Shown here: positions 1 through 8,052 of the stretch, piece after piece
Position numbering within the stretch: the first letter of the stretch is position 1
Layout: each line of letters begins with the position of its first letter
From: Gemmatimonadaceae bacterium
GTDB lineage: Bacteria; Gemmatimonadota; Gemmatimonadetes; Gemmatimonadales; Gemmatimonadaceae
NCBI GenBank assembly: GCA_020851035.1
Contig: JADZDM010000020.1
Coordinates: 62,001-126,000, forward strand
DNA: 64,000 nt
Direction of reading: 5' to 3'
Notes under the pieces: generated by a model
The model's database searches: none
Told to the model about the DNA's origin: nothing
The model's input: only the letters and a program-made list of their open reading frames with translations
Made by a program: the position numbers and the translations under genes

Positions 1-1
1 C

Positions 2-130
2 GCCCTGATGCAGCTCACCGCCACCGACATCGCGGCCGTGGAGCTGTACCGCATGTCGCAGCAGCAATCGCAGTACAGTGACCCGGCCAAGGAGGACTGC
101 TCACTCCTCGTCTGGACCCGCAGCCGCTGA
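2..130 (+). CDS. C-terminal end of exported regulatory-like protein (partial)
   Basis: Only the last 42 codons are inside the window; the frame is open from base 2 and ends at TGA 128-130. The tail (…AAVELYRMSQQQSQYSD…EDCSLLVWTRSR) closely resembles the tail of the next gene (…GAFELYTSNTPAQYTGQNEDCSLLIWTRMR), so the two are tandem paralogues. The ending with a conserved Cys and an aromatic W-T-R motif is the part that follows a plug-like segment in the neighbour. Function is unknown; probably exported like its paralogue. Confidence 0.7.
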   Translation, partial: ALMQLTATDIAAVELYRMSQQQSQYSDPAKEDCSLLVWTRSR

Positions 131-164
131 CCGGCCCGTCCCTGCCACCACAGCCTCCTCCGCC

Positions 165-899
165 ATGCCCCGTGTCCCCCGCGTCCTGCTGACCCTCGGC
201 CTGCCCGTCCTGCTGGGCGCCGTGTGCACGCACGCCGCACAGGCGCAACGCACCCCTCGCGACATCCGCATCGAGGTGCGTGACCGGGCCGGCAAGCCCG
301 TGCCCGACGCGCATGTGGGGTTCTTCCTCACCGGCGACTCCGTGCGCACCGACTCCAGCGGCGTCGCCAGCATCACCGTCGAGGCGGACACCGCCATCAA
401 CATCACCGTGCGAAAGATCGGCTTCAGCGAGCGGAATGCGCGCTTCGTCATCGGCCGGGCACCGGCGTTCCGGATCCGCGTGGCACTTGGCGAGGAGGGG
501 CAGTCCCTGCCGGAAGTCGAGATCAAGGACCAGTATCCCGGTGAGCCGTGGCGACCGGCGTTCGAGACGCGGCGCAAGCGCGGCGGCGGCCAGTTCCGTG
601 ACATCGCCTACTTCCCGGGCGGGGTGCCGTTCAGCATGAACGACTGGTTCAACGGGCTGCCGGGTGTGCGCACGGGCGGCGGCTCGGGCTCCGAGATCAA
701 CGTGCCGCGCTGCCGCAATCTCGGCGTCTGGATCGACGGGCAGCACGTCACGTCACCGGGCAGCGGTTACCGCTTCGCCCTCGCGTCGGTGCCGCCGCAG
801 GACATCGGCGCGTTCGAGCTGTACACGTCCAACACACCGGCGCAGTACACCGGCCAGAACGAGGACTGCTCGCTGCTCATCTGGACGCGAATGCGCTGA
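165..899 (+). CDS. Exported carboxypeptidase-regulatory-like protein with plug-like C-terminus
   Basis: A 244-residue protein. The start at ATG 165 was chosen because it opens directly into a signal peptide (residues 1-27, hydrophobic VLLTLGLPVLLGAV core, cleavage after AQA). Residues about 30-115 look like a carboxypeptidase regulatory-like beta-sandwich (IEVRDRAGKPVPDAHV then a DSSGVASI turn). The rest, with a CRNLGVWIDGQHV stretch, resembles the plug-like segment seen after such domains in TonB-receptor-related proteins, but there is no beta-barrel, so it is not itself a receptor. It lies 34 bp after its truncated paralogue and converges, with a 3-bp gap, on the PhoX-like gene. The family resemblance is recognised by eye; substrate and partner are unknown. 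Confidence 0.6.
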   Translation: MPRVPRVLLTLGLPVLLGAVCTHAAQAQRTPRDIRIEVRDRAGKPVPDAHVGFFLTGDSVRTDSSGVASITVEADTAINITVRKIGFSERNARFVIGRAPAFRIRVALGEEGQSLPEVEIKDQYPGEPWRPAFETRRKRGGGQFRDIAYFPGGVPFSMNDWFNGLPGVRTGGGSGSEINVPRCRNLGVWIDGQHVTSPGSGYRFALASVPPQDIGAFELYTSNTPAQYTGQNEDCSLLIWTRMR

Positions 900-902
900 G
901 CG

Positions 903-2333
903 CTATCGCGGCAGGCCGGTGAGCAGCACCAGCTGGCTGCCCTGGTTCTCCGACGCGTCGATGACGGGGTCCGGGTGGCTGCCGGCCAGCCGCAGGAACC
1001 GCCCGTCCCGCCAGCCATGCGGCTGGATGGCCAGCAGGAAGGCATCGCGAATTCCGGTTTGCGCCGAGACGTCGATCATCGCACCGAACTCCCACGACCC
1101 GAGCGGGGTCGCGGCGCCGCCCCAGGGCTCCGCCACCGGGGTGTCGCGCCGGTGGTCCAGCTCCAGCACCACGCGCAGCACGCCGGTCGCGAGCGCATAC
1201 TGGTAGATGTACGCGTCGTGGGTCTCGTCGCCGTAGACGTGCGGATCCTCCTGGATGTACAGGTGGTTGGTGCCGGCGACGATGTTGTCGGGATTCTGGA
1301 AGAGGCGCGCCGGGCCGCTGCGGTCGTCGCCATCGAGCAGGACGTGCAGCGTGCCGCGCAGCGGGGTGCCGGCGTCGAGGACGAGGCGATAGGTGCGTCC
1401 ATGCACCGACCGGCTCGCGTCGGCATTCACGCCGGTGGCCGCCTGCCCCGTGACGTTGAAGTACAGCTCACGGCCGCCGCCGGTGCCCTTGCGGTAGTCG
1501 ATGTCCTCCACGCGGCCGAAACGCATCATGTGCTGCGCGGCACCGGCGGCCTCGACCTGCGCGCCGGTGGTGGTGGCGCCGTTCGGCACCGGCCGGAATT
1601 GCACCGTATACGGTCCGCCGGCCGTCGTCATGTCCATCTCGCGCGTGTTGTCGTCGGCGCGCGCGAGCACGTACAGCGTGCCGTGTGCCAGGTCACCCAC
1701 GGCGTCGCCGACATACATCGCAAGCTGGCCACCATTGGCGCCACCGTCGTCATCGCCGATGAGGATCACGGTGCGCCCGGGATACGCCGTGCCCGGGAGA
1801 GGCAGCACCTGCTCCGCGCTCCAGCGGCCCAGCGCCGGTCGCAGCATGCCGTCGTCCGGTGCGGTGCGCGGGGCCATGCGCGGGTCGACGGCCTGCACCA
1901 CCGATTCGATGCCGCCCTCGATTCCGCTCAGGAACAGCGGGCCGAATCCATGTTCCGCCACCGTGGCGAGCGTGGCCGAGCAGCGCCGCCAGATGCCTGC
2001 GGCCGAGCGCACGACGTAGTCGAGTGACACGGGCGCGAACGTGTGGTCGAGCGTGACGCGGCTCACGGCACCGATCACCTCGTGGTTCGTGAGCAACGTG
2101 AAGGTGCCGTCACCATTGCGCAGCAGCCCCGTACCATCCGCCGCGCCGGCAAAACGTGGCGAGCCCGGAAGCGAGTCCGCGCTGCTGATGACGGTGTAGG
2201 CCATGACGCCGGCCGGCAGCCGCTTCACCAGCGCCGGCATGACCGAGGTGCTGCGGGCCACCGGCGCACCGGGGGCCACTGCGGTGCCATCGGTGCACGC
2301 GGCGATCCCCGCGCATACGGCGAGCGTGCGCAT
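903..2333 (-). CDS. PhoX-like (DUF839) putative lipoprotein
   Basis: A 476-residue protein. The N-terminus is short and ends in a possible lipobox (IAAC near residue 13), so it may be a lipoprotein; ATG 2333 puts this at the front, whereas longer in-frame starts add Arg-rich sequence without a signal. Segments such as LLTNHEV, ILIGDDDGG, GRVEDIDYR and NPDNIVAGTNHLYIQED match the style of the PhoX/DUF839 beta-propeller family, which contains calcium-dependent alkaline phosphatases and many untested relatives. Acidic clusters that could bind metal are present. Phosphatase activity is inference. It converges on the preceding exported protein and lies 50 bp downstream of the feo peptide on the same strand. 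Confidence 0.6.
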   Translation of the reverse strand: MRTLAVCAGIAACTDGTAVAPGAPVARSTSVMPALVKRLPAGVMAYTVISSADSLPGSPRFAGAADGTGLLRNGDGTFTLLTNHEVIGAVSRVTLDHTFAPVSLDYVVRSAAGIWRRCSATLATVAEHGFGPLFLSGIEGGIESVVQAVDPRMAPRTAPDDGMLRPALGRWSAEQVLPLPGTAYPGRTVILIGDDDGGANGGQLAMYVGDAVGDLAHGTLYVLARADDNTREMDMTTAGGPYTVQFRPVPNGATTTGAQVEAAGAAQHMMRFGRVEDIDYRKGTGGGRELYFNVTGQAATGVNADASRSVHGRTYRLVLDAGTPLRGTLHVLLDGDDRSGPARLFQNPDNIVAGTNHLYIQEDPHVYGDETHDAYIYQYALATGVLRVVLELDHRRDTPVAEPWGGAATPLGSWEFGAMIDVSAQTGIRDAFLLAIQPHGWRDGRFLRLAGSHPDPVIDASENQGSQLVLLTGLPR

Positions 2334-2383
2334 GAGGTCGCGCGGCGAGCGGCTCCCGATCTCGCGCGGCGCCTGCACGATCG

Positions 2384-2554
2384 TCAGCCCGGGCGCTTCA
2401 CGCGCGGGTCGGCGGGCGGCGCGGCACACCCGCAGCCGGCGTCGCAGGCGCCGCCCTTCGGCGCCCGCGCGGCGGCAATGGCGCGCCACATCCGCCGCAC
2501 CACGAAGGCGGCGGCGGCCAGCACGATCAGCGCGGTGGCGAACTGTTCGACCAT
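2384..2554 (-). CDS. FeoB-associated Cys-rich membrane peptide
   Basis: A 56-residue peptide: one N-terminal membrane helix (ATALIVLAAAAFVV) followed by a basic stretch and a Cys-rich tail (GGACDAGCGCAAPP). This layout, at the 3' end of a feoAB operon, is typical of FeoB-associated Cys-rich proteins, which play the FeoC position in some bacteria; their exact role is not settled. The ATG at 2554 is 8 bp after the feoB stop, so it is almost certainly cotranscribed and translationally coupled. Confidence 0.75.
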   Translation of the reverse strand: MVEQFATALIVLAAAAFVVRRMWRAIAAARAPKGGACDAGCGCAAPPADPRVKRPG

Positions 2555-2562
2555 GTCTGCTC

Positions 2563-4695
2563 CTACCGGAATCCCAGCATGCGTCCACCCTGATACACCA
2601 CCAGGGCCGCGAAGTACGCAAGCCCGAGCATGTAGGCGAACTGGATCGCGGCCCAGTTCCACCCGATGCGTCCGCCGCCCGCCTCGCGAACCGTCACGGC
2701 CACCGTGCTGATGCACATCAGGGCATAGACGTAGAAGACCATGAGCCCCAGCGCCACCAGCGGCGAGTACCGTGGCGCGCCCGTGGCCGGGTTCACCTCC
2801 GAGCGCAGCCGGTCGCGCAGCGCGAGCGACGTCTCGTCCGCGTCGCCGACACCGTAGATCGTGCCCATCGTGCTCACGAACACCTCACGTGCCGCAAAGC
2901 TGGCCGCGATCGACACCCCGATCTTCCAGTCGTAGCCCAGCGGGCGCACCACCGGCTCGATCAGCTTCCCGACGCGGCCGAGCGCGGAGTTCTCGAGCTG
3001 GAGTTCGTGGGCACGCTCGGCGGGCATGCCGGCCGGCGCGTCGCTCTTCGGATAGGTCGCCAGCGCCCAGAGCAACACGCTGCAGCTGAGGATCACAGTG
3101 CCCGCCCGCCGCAGGAAGAGCTGCGCGCGATGCCAGACGTTCTGCAGCAGCGTGCGCAGGTTCGGCAGCCGGTAGGCCGGCATCTCGAGGATCATCGGCC
3201 GCACGGGTCCGCGCAGCAGGGTGCGCTTGAACACCGCCGCCACGGCCAGCGCCGTGACCGTGCCGAGCACGTACATCAGGAGCATCGTCACGCCCTGCAG
3301 GCTGAACAGCCCGCCGAGCACGGCCACCGGCGGCACGAAGGCGCCGATCAGCAGCGTGTACACCGGCAGCCGTGCCGAGCAGCTCATCAGCGGCACCACC
3401 ATGATGGTCGCGAGGCGGTCCTTCGGCTCCTCGATGGTGCGGGTGGCCATGATCGCCGGCACGGCGCACGCGAAGCCGCTGATCATCGGGATGAAGCTCT
3501 TGCCGTGCAGGCCGACGCGGCGCATCAGGCGGTCCATGAGGTACGCCGCCCGCGCCATGTAGCCACTATCCTCGAGGATCCCGATGAACAGGAAGAGCAT
3601 CGCGATCTGCGGGAGGAAGACGAGCACGCTGCCCACGCCGCCGATCACGCCGTCCACCAGCAGGCCGCGCAGGTCGCCCTCCGGCAGCAGCGCGCCGACC
3701 GCATCGCCCAGCCGCGACACGGCCCACTCCACGGCCGTCATCAGCGGCTGCGCCCAGGTGAAGATGCCCTGGAAGACGAGCGCCATCACCACCACGAACA
3801 GCACCGGTCCCCACACACGGTGGAGCACCACGGCATCGATCCGGTCGCTGCTGGTGCGGGCGCCGGCGTTGTGGTTGATCACCGTGCGCGCCACCACCGC
3901 GCTGCTCCAGCCGTAGCGCAGCTCCGCCTCCAGGCTGCGCGGATTGCTGCCGGCGGCCGCGACGGCGATGCGCGCCTCGTCCACCACCGGCGCGATCGCG
4001 TCGCGCGAGGCACCGTACCACGATTCGAGTCGCGGCACGGCGAGCAGCCGCAGCGCATCGTGGGCCGCGATCGGGGCCGGCGCCCCGCGCGTCATCAGCG
4101 CCTCGGCCAGCGGTGCGAGGGCGTCGGCAATGTCCGGCGGCAGCGGGAACGGCCGCACGGGAGCGGGCTGCGCCAGCACTGCGACCATCGCCTTCCGCAG
4201 CACGTCGAGCCCCTCGCCACGGGTGGCGATCGTCGGGATGACCGGCACCCCCAGCTCGTGGATCAGCGCGACGGCATCCACCTCGACGCCCGCGTCGGCG
4301 GCGGCGTCGACCTGATTCAGCGCCACCACCGTCGGCAGGCCGAGTTCCAGCACCTGGCTCACGAGGTAGAGGTTGCGCTCGAGGTGGAGTGCATCGGCCA
4401 CCACCACCACCACGTCGGGCATCGGCTCACCGCCGGTGCCCCGCATCACGCCGAGCGCGATCTCCTCGTCGGGGCTCGCCGGCGAGAGCGCGTAGCAGCC
4501 GGGGACGTCGACGATGGTGATCTGTTCACCCGCCGGCCCGCGCACGGCGCCTTCCACCCGCTCCACGGTGACGCCGGCGAAGTTGCCGACCCGCTGCCGC
4601 ATCCCCGTCAGTGCGTTGAAGAGGGTGCTCTTGCCCGTGTTCGGGTTGCCGACGAGCGCCACGCGGATACGGCGCAGCCCGGGCTCGACCGGCAT
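2563..4695 (-). CDS. feoB: Ferrous iron transporter FeoB
   Basis: FeoB imports Fe2+ across the inner membrane, controlled by an N-terminal G domain. With ATG 4695 the protein is 710 residues. The G1 loop GNPNTGKST is at 16-24, G3 DVPG at 63-66, and G4 NQVD at 127-130; then comes the helical linker and a membrane part with two Gate domains, including the conserved GKSFIPMISGFACAVPA and MSCSARLPVY segments. An in-frame GTG at 4731 would add 12 residues; ATG 4695 was preferred because it gives the usual short lead into G1. It follows feoA by 65 bp and precedes the Cys-rich peptide. Expression is probably under the Fur-type site upstream of feoA. Confidence 0.95.
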   Translation of the reverse strand: MPVEPGLRRIRVALVGNPNTGKSTLFNALTGMRQRVGNFAGVTVERVEGAVRGPAGEQITIVDVPGCYALSPASPDEEIALGVMRGTGGEPMPDVVVVVADALHLERNLYLVSQVLELGLPTVVALNQVDAAADAGVEVDAVALIHELGVPVIPTIATRGEGLDVLRKAMVAVLAQPAPVRPFPLPPDIADALAPLAEALMTRGAPAPIAAHDALRLLAVPRLESWYGASRDAIAPVVDEARIAVAAAGSNPRSLEAELRYGWSSAVVARTVINHNAGARTSSDRIDAVVLHRVWGPVLFVVVMALVFQGIFTWAQPLMTAVEWAVSRLGDAVGALLPEGDLRGLLVDGVIGGVGSVLVFLPQIAMLFLFIGILEDSGYMARAAYLMDRLMRRVGLHGKSFIPMISGFACAVPAIMATRTIEEPKDRLATIMVVPLMSCSARLPVYTLLIGAFVPPVAVLGGLFSLQGVTMLLMYVLGTVTALAVAAVFKRTLLRGPVRPMILEMPAYRLPNLRTLLQNVWHRAQLFLRRAGTVILSCSVLLWALATYPKSDAPAGMPAERAHELQLENSALGRVGKLIEPVVRPLGYDWKIGVSIAASFAAREVFVSTMGTIYGVGDADETSLALRDRLRSEVNPATGAPRYSPLVALGLMVFYVYALMCISTVAVTVREAGGGRIGWNWAAIQFAYMLGLAYFAALVVYQGGRMLGFR

Positions 4696-4760
4696 CCCGC
4701 TGCCGGCGTGTGGCACAAATGAGGTGGACACCGGCAGGTGCGGCGTGAACCGCGCCGCGC

Positions 4761-5048
4761 TCAGCGCGTCGGAAGGACGGTGATGCCGGCGGTGATGGCG
4801 GGGCTCAGGGCCAGCCGCGAACCGCGCACGTCGAGGAGCATGCAGTGCCGGGCATCCACGATGTTGACGCTCGAGCCTTCCATGAGGCCGAGTTCGCGGA
4901 GGCGGCACGCCTCGTTCTCCCCACACCCGAGCGTGACGACGGTCGCCGACGCACCCGCCCGGCACTCGCCCAGCCGGCACGCGAGGGGCGCACGGGGCGC
5001 CGCACCGGCGGGGGCGGAATCGACGATCGACAGGGCGACAGACGTCAC
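4761..5048 (-). CDS. feoA: Ferrous iron transport accessory protein FeoA
   Basis: A 95-residue SH3-like cytoplasmic protein that supports FeoB. The family core is visible: L-A-CRLGECRAG, CGENEACRLRELGLMEGSSVNI, and a final LALSPAITAGITV strand. The longer open frame starts at 5093, but that start would place the Fur-type palindrome (5062-5076) inside the coding region and add residues without family resemblance. GTG 5048 is therefore preferred; a TAGACC box at 5053-5058 sits 5 nt before it, so the message may be leaderless. It is first in the feoA-feoB-Cys-rich operon. Confidence 0.85.
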   Translation of the reverse strand: MTSVALSIVDSAPAGAAPRAPLACRLGECRAGASATVVTLGCGENEACRLRELGLMEGSSVNIVDARHCMLLDVRGSRLALSPAITAGITVLPTR

Positions 5049-5061
5049 GGTTCGGTCTAGT

Positions 5062-5076
5062 TGAGAATGATTCTCA
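5062..5076. promoter_or_regulatory. Fur-type operator at the feo promoter
   Basis: The site TGAGAAT-G-ATTCTCA is a perfect 7-1-7 inverted repeat and differs from the classical Fur core TGATAAT-N-ATTATCA only by one symmetric change per arm. It lies 14 bp before GTG 5048 of feoA, immediately upstream of a possible minus-strand -10 box (5053-5058), where a bound repressor would block RNA polymerase. Repression by iron-loaded Fur is established for feo operons in general and inferred here; no fur gene is in the window. Confidence 0.8.
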
Positions 5077-5158
5077 GGCGGGTGATTGAACAATACACCC
5101 AGCGTTCAGGCTCGGCTAGAGCAGAAGCGCCGAATGCCGAACAATCTGTTGGCAATTC

Positions 5159-5182
5159 CGCCCGGACTCAAGAGTCCGGGCG
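5159..5182 (-). terminator. Hairpin terminator after acpS
   Basis: A perfect 10-bp stem (5159-5168 with 5173-5182) with a CAAG loop; the acpS stop codon is at the edge of the loop. There is no good T-run after it on the minus strand, so it may be a Rho-assisted or weak terminator separating the acpS operon from feoA. Confidence 0.55.
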
Positions 5183-5560
5183 TTCGAGCACCACCACTGC
5201 GGCCGCCACGGCGTCGGAGTGGGTCAGCGTCACATGGATCGTCAGGACCCCCAGCTCCGTCGCCCGCCGGGCCGCCCGGCCATGCAGGCGGAGGAGCGGC
5301 CGCCCGTCGAGCGGTGAGTTCGCCACCTCGATCTCCTGCCAGTGGATGTGGCGGGCGTCCTCGCTGCCCGCCAGCGCCTTGTAGGCGGCCTCCTTGGCCG
5401 CGAACCGTGCCGCGAAATGCCGGGCCGGAGCCCCCCGCCGGTCGCAGTAGGCGCGCTCGCCCGCCGTGAACAGGCGGGCCCGGGCCCGTTCCGGGTGGCG
5501 CGCCAGCAGGCGCTCGATCCGGTCGATGTCGGCGAGGTCGATCCCGATCCCGGCGATCAC
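5168..5560 (-). CDS. acpS: Holo-[acyl-carrier-protein] synthase AcpS
   Basis: Transfers the 4'-phosphopantetheine group from CoA to a serine of acyl carrier protein, activating fatty-acid (and polyketide) carriers in the cytoplasm. The 130-residue length is normal. The N-terminal GIGIDLADIDRI carries the Mg-binding Asp, and FAAKEAAYKAL carries the conserved Glu/Lys of the second motif; the C-terminal HVTLTHSDAVAAAVVV strand is also typical. GTG 5560 overlaps the preceding stop as GTGA, so translation is coupled to the upstream gene. Last gene of a four-gene minus-strand operon. Confidence 0.95.
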   Translation of the reverse strand: MIAGIGIDLADIDRIERLLARHPERARARLFTAGERAYCDRRGAPARHFAARFAAKEAAYKALAGSEDARHIHWQEIEVANSPLDGRPLLRLHGRAARRATELGVLTIHVTLTHSDAVAAAVVVLERPDS

Positions 5561-6336
5561 GTCGCGCCGCCGGCGCCACCACGGCGCAGCAGGCGGCGCC
5601 AGAACGCCCCCCGCACACCGCGGGAGTCCGCCAGCACCGGCACCATCAGCGACCAGGTCTCATCCGCACTGCGGAAGGCCCCCTGCACCGCCTCGGCCCA
5701 GCCGCGCCAGACCCCGAACTGCGTGGCATCGCTCGCGTGGCGCAGGGCCAGCGCAGCCGCCTCGAGCCGGAAGAGCGCCGAGCCGTAGGGTGCCGCGATC
5801 TCCTCGAGTTCCGCCGCCAGCGCGCGGCGATCGGCGGCCGCCTCGAAGCGATCGGCGGCCCAGCCCTCGCGCGTGAGCTGCGCATGACGGCCCAGCCGCC
5901 CGGCATCGAAGGCCCGACGCTGCGTCTCGATCGTCCGGCTCTCCTCGGCCACCCGCCGCGCCGTCAGCAGTGCCTCGAACCAGCGGTCGTGATCCGACCC
6001 CGGCGCACTGCGTTCCGACCCGAAGGCCCGCAGCGACAGCGTCTGCGCCGGGAAGGCACAGACCGCAGCCTCGAGACGCAGCCGGAGCCCGTCCAGGTAC
6101 GCGGAATCCGAGAGCACCACCTTCTTCCCTGTCGCAAGGCAGAGGGAGAGCACCCCGTGTTCCAGCGTGGCCCCGTCGAGGGAGTCGAGGGAGACCTCGA
6201 CGACCTTCGGATCCTGCGGGTCGTAGGCGATCTGCAGCGCGGTGGCGGTGAGCTCGACCGCCGCATCGTAGTCCAGCGAGCGCTCCTGCCACGCGCCGCG
6301 GAGGCGCGCGGGGATGCTCGCGGCGATGGCCACCAT
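5557..6336 (-). CDS. Protein of unknown function
   Basis: A 259-residue protein that I do not recognise. It has no signal peptide and no membrane segment, so it is probably cytoplasmic. The first 100 residues look like alternating strand and helix; about residues 110-225 are Ala/Glu/Arg-rich and likely helical, and the C-terminus is basic (RRLLRRGG). It overlaps both neighbours (TGATG with the HAD gene, GTGA with acpS), so it is translated as part of the operon. Coding potential is supported by these exact couplings and by the absence of any other plausible frame here. Confidence 0.75.
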   Translation of the reverse strand: MVAIAASIPARLRGAWQERSLDYDAAVELTATALQIAYDPQDPKVVEVSLDSLDGATLEHGVLSLCLATGKKVVLSDSAYLDGLRLRLEAAVCAFPAQTLSLRAFGSERSAPGSDHDRWFEALLTARRVAEESRTIETQRRAFDAGRLGRHAQLTREGWAADRFEAAADRRALAAELEEIAAPYGSALFRLEAAALALRHASDATQFGVWRGWAEAVQGAFRSADETWSLMVPVLADSRGVRGAFWRRLLRRGGAGGAT

Positions 6337-7049
6337 CAGGCGGCGCGCTCCTGCCGCACGCTCAGGATCGTGTCCACCACGGTGGCCGTCTCGGTGAGGT
6401 TCGCGAAGACCGCCAGCGGGGCGTACGGATGCAGGTCGGCGGCGGAGAAGCGCCCCGTCTCGACCCCGATGGCGCGGGCGCCGATCTCGCGGCCGCAGGT
6501 GAGGTCGTGCGGCGTGTCGCCGATGATCACGATCCGGGATCCCGGCAGCTCACTGCCGATCCGCGCCGAGGCGCGCTGCTGCGCAATGGCAGGCAGGGCG
6601 GGCCGTGATGCCGCGTCGGAGCCGAACGCCCCCACCACGAACCGCTCGGGCGCGATGTCGACCGCGCGCAGCTTGAGGGCGGCGCCGGCGACGATGTTGC
6701 CCGTGAGGAGGCCGAGCATCACGTCCTCGCGGGCCTCGAGCGCGGCGAGCAGGTCATGCACTCCCGGCAGCAGTTCCACCGTCTCGGGTGTGCCGGTGAT
6801 GTCGGCCTCGAGGTAGCCGAAGTAGCGCTCGAGGGCTGCATCCATCCGTGCGTCGATGACGTCAGGGGTGATGCCGGCGAGGGTGCCAAGCTCGCGCACG
6901 ATCTGCGGATCCGTCTTGCCGTCGAACGGGTGGTGCTGCGGTCCGGTGGCCCCGAACACGTCGGTCATGGCCTGGTGCACGCTGCGCCGGCCGGCGCCAT
7001 GCGCCAGCAGCATCGTGCCATCGATGTCGAACAGGACGAGGACGGTCAT
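6336..7049 (-). CDS. HAD-family hydrolase (phosphoglycolate-phosphatase-like)
   Basis: A 237-residue haloacid-dehalogenase-type phosphatase. Motif I is LFDIDGTML (nucleophile Asp near residue 8), motif II is GLLTGN, and motif IV is IIGDTPHDLTCG, with an alpha-helical cap between motifs I and II, the arrangement of the Gph-like branch. The substrate cannot be read from sequence; small phosphorylated metabolites such as 2-phosphoglycolate are candidates. ATG 7049 overlaps the EamA stop as ATGA. Cytoplasmic. Confidence 0.85.
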   Translation of the reverse strand: MTVLVLFDIDGTMLLAHGAGRRSVHQAMTDVFGATGPQHHPFDGKTDPQIVRELGTLAGITPDVIDARMDAALERYFGYLEADITGTPETVELLPGVHDLLAALEAREDVMLGLLTGNIVAGAALKLRAVDIAPERFVVGAFGSDAASRPALPAIAQQRASARIGSELPGSRIVIIGDTPHDLTCGREIGARAIGVETGRFSAADLHPYAPLAVFANLTETATVVDTILSVRQERAA

Positions 7050-7987
7050 GCCTTGCGCCGCGCGAGCAGGAGGCCGCCGGTGATGGAGAGGAATCCCATG
7101 ATCTGCCAGAAGGTTGGACGGTCGCCCTGGAACTGCCATGCCACCAGAATGGCCACGAAGGGCTGCAGGTTCGCGTACAGCGAGGTCCTGGTGGCCCCGA
7201 TCTTCTTCAGTCCATGGTAGTAGATCAGGTACGCGACGACGATCGCGCCCAGCCCCGAGTATGCCATCGCCGCCCAGGTGCCGGCCTGCAGCGCACCCCA
7301 GTCGGTGGCGAGGAGATCGGGACCGGTGAGCCCGAGCAGGGGGACCAGCCCGCCGATCAGCGTGATCAGCGTCAGGTGCAGCCCGTTCACGCGCTGGGTC
7401 AGCGGCCGCAGGAGGGTGGCGTAGACCGACCAGCTCAGCATCGCGGCCATCAGGTAGACGCTGCCCATCCAGCTGCCGCCGGTCTGCGCGACGACGTTGT
7501 CGCCGAGCATCACCATCGCCACACCGGCCACGGAGAGGATCACGCCGCCCACCAGGAACCGCGTGAGCCGTTCCGTCCGCGTGGCCCAGCCAAGGAGCGC
7601 CAGCGCGGCGGGAGACGCCGCCAGGATCAGGGATGCCGATCCGCCACGGGCCCGCGAGAGGCCCATGACGAACAGCCACTGATAGATCCCGTTGCCGAGC
7701 GCGCCGAACACCAGCAAACGGATGGTGTCGGCGCGGCCGGGCCAGGGGTCGCGGACCGTCAGCAGCGCGATCGCGAGCATCGCGATCGCTCCAAGCGCCA
7801 TCCGCGAGGTGTTGAATGACAGCCCCGGCATGTGGGCGGTGCCGTACTGCACGGCGAAGAAGTTCGCCCCCCAGATGGCGGCCATCAGCAGCAGCAGCAG
7901 GTCGATCACGCCGAAGCCGGCCGGCTCCGGCGTCACGACGGCTGCGGCGGGCGGCGTGACGGGTGCGGAGGCGACGGTGGCGGACAT
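7046..7987 (-). CDS. EamA/DMT-family transporter
   Basis: An inner-membrane permease of 313 residues with ten predicted helices in two EamA repeats; AAIWGANFFAVQYG and the second-repeat GLGAIVVAYLIYYHGLKKIGA are typical. These proteins export metabolites or amino acids, but the substrate is not predictable. ATG 7987 was chosen over a GTG 27 nt upstream because a TAGATT box lies 7 nt before it. First gene of the EamA-HAD-unknown-acpS operon, divergent from the DUF6941-like gene. Confidence 0.85.
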   Translation of the reverse strand: MSATVASAPVTPPAAAVVTPEPAGFGVIDLLLLLMAAIWGANFFAVQYGTAHMPGLSFNTSRMALGAIAMLAIALLTVRDPWPGRADTIRLLVFGALGNGIYQWLFVMGLSRARGGSASLILAASPAALALLGWATRTERLTRFLVGGVILSVAGVAMVMLGDNVVAQTGGSWMGSVYLMAAMLSWSVYATLLRPLTQRVNGLHLTLITLIGGLVPLLGLTGPDLLATDWGALQAGTWAAMAYSGLGAIVVAYLIYYHGLKKIGATRTSLYANLQPFVAILVAWQFQGDRPTFWQIMGFLSITGGLLLARRKA

Positions 7988-7994
7988 GGGGCTC

Positions 7995-8000
7995 AATCTA
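7995..8000 (-). promoter_or_regulatory. -10-like box of a probable leaderless promoter (EamA gene)
   Basis: TAGATT reads on the minus strand 7 nt before ATG 7987. With transcription starting about 7 nt after a -10 box, the message would begin at the start codon. No Shine-Dalgarno sequence precedes the ATG. Confidence 0.5.
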
Positions 8001-8040
8001 GCGCCCCCCGGCATCCCTTCCTGCGCCCCCGGCGGGAGGG

Positions 8041-8046
8041 TAGCAT
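8041..8046 (+). promoter_or_regulatory. -10-like box of a probable leaderless promoter (DUF6941-like gene)
   Basis: TAGCAT sits exactly 6 nt before ATG 8053 and there is no Shine-Dalgarno. With the box at 7995-8000 on the other strand it forms a very compact divergent promoter pair. Confidence 0.5.
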
Positions 8047-8052
8047 GCGCGG

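Noticed and set aside
899-905. Terminator between the exported protein and the PhoX-like gene
   Set aside because: The stops are only 3 bp apart and no stem with a T-run was found there.
2203-4722. Long plus-strand open frame of 839 codons
   Set aside because: It is antisense to feoB and rich in Arg, His and Ala, the pattern of a high-GC shadow; feoB has clear motifs.
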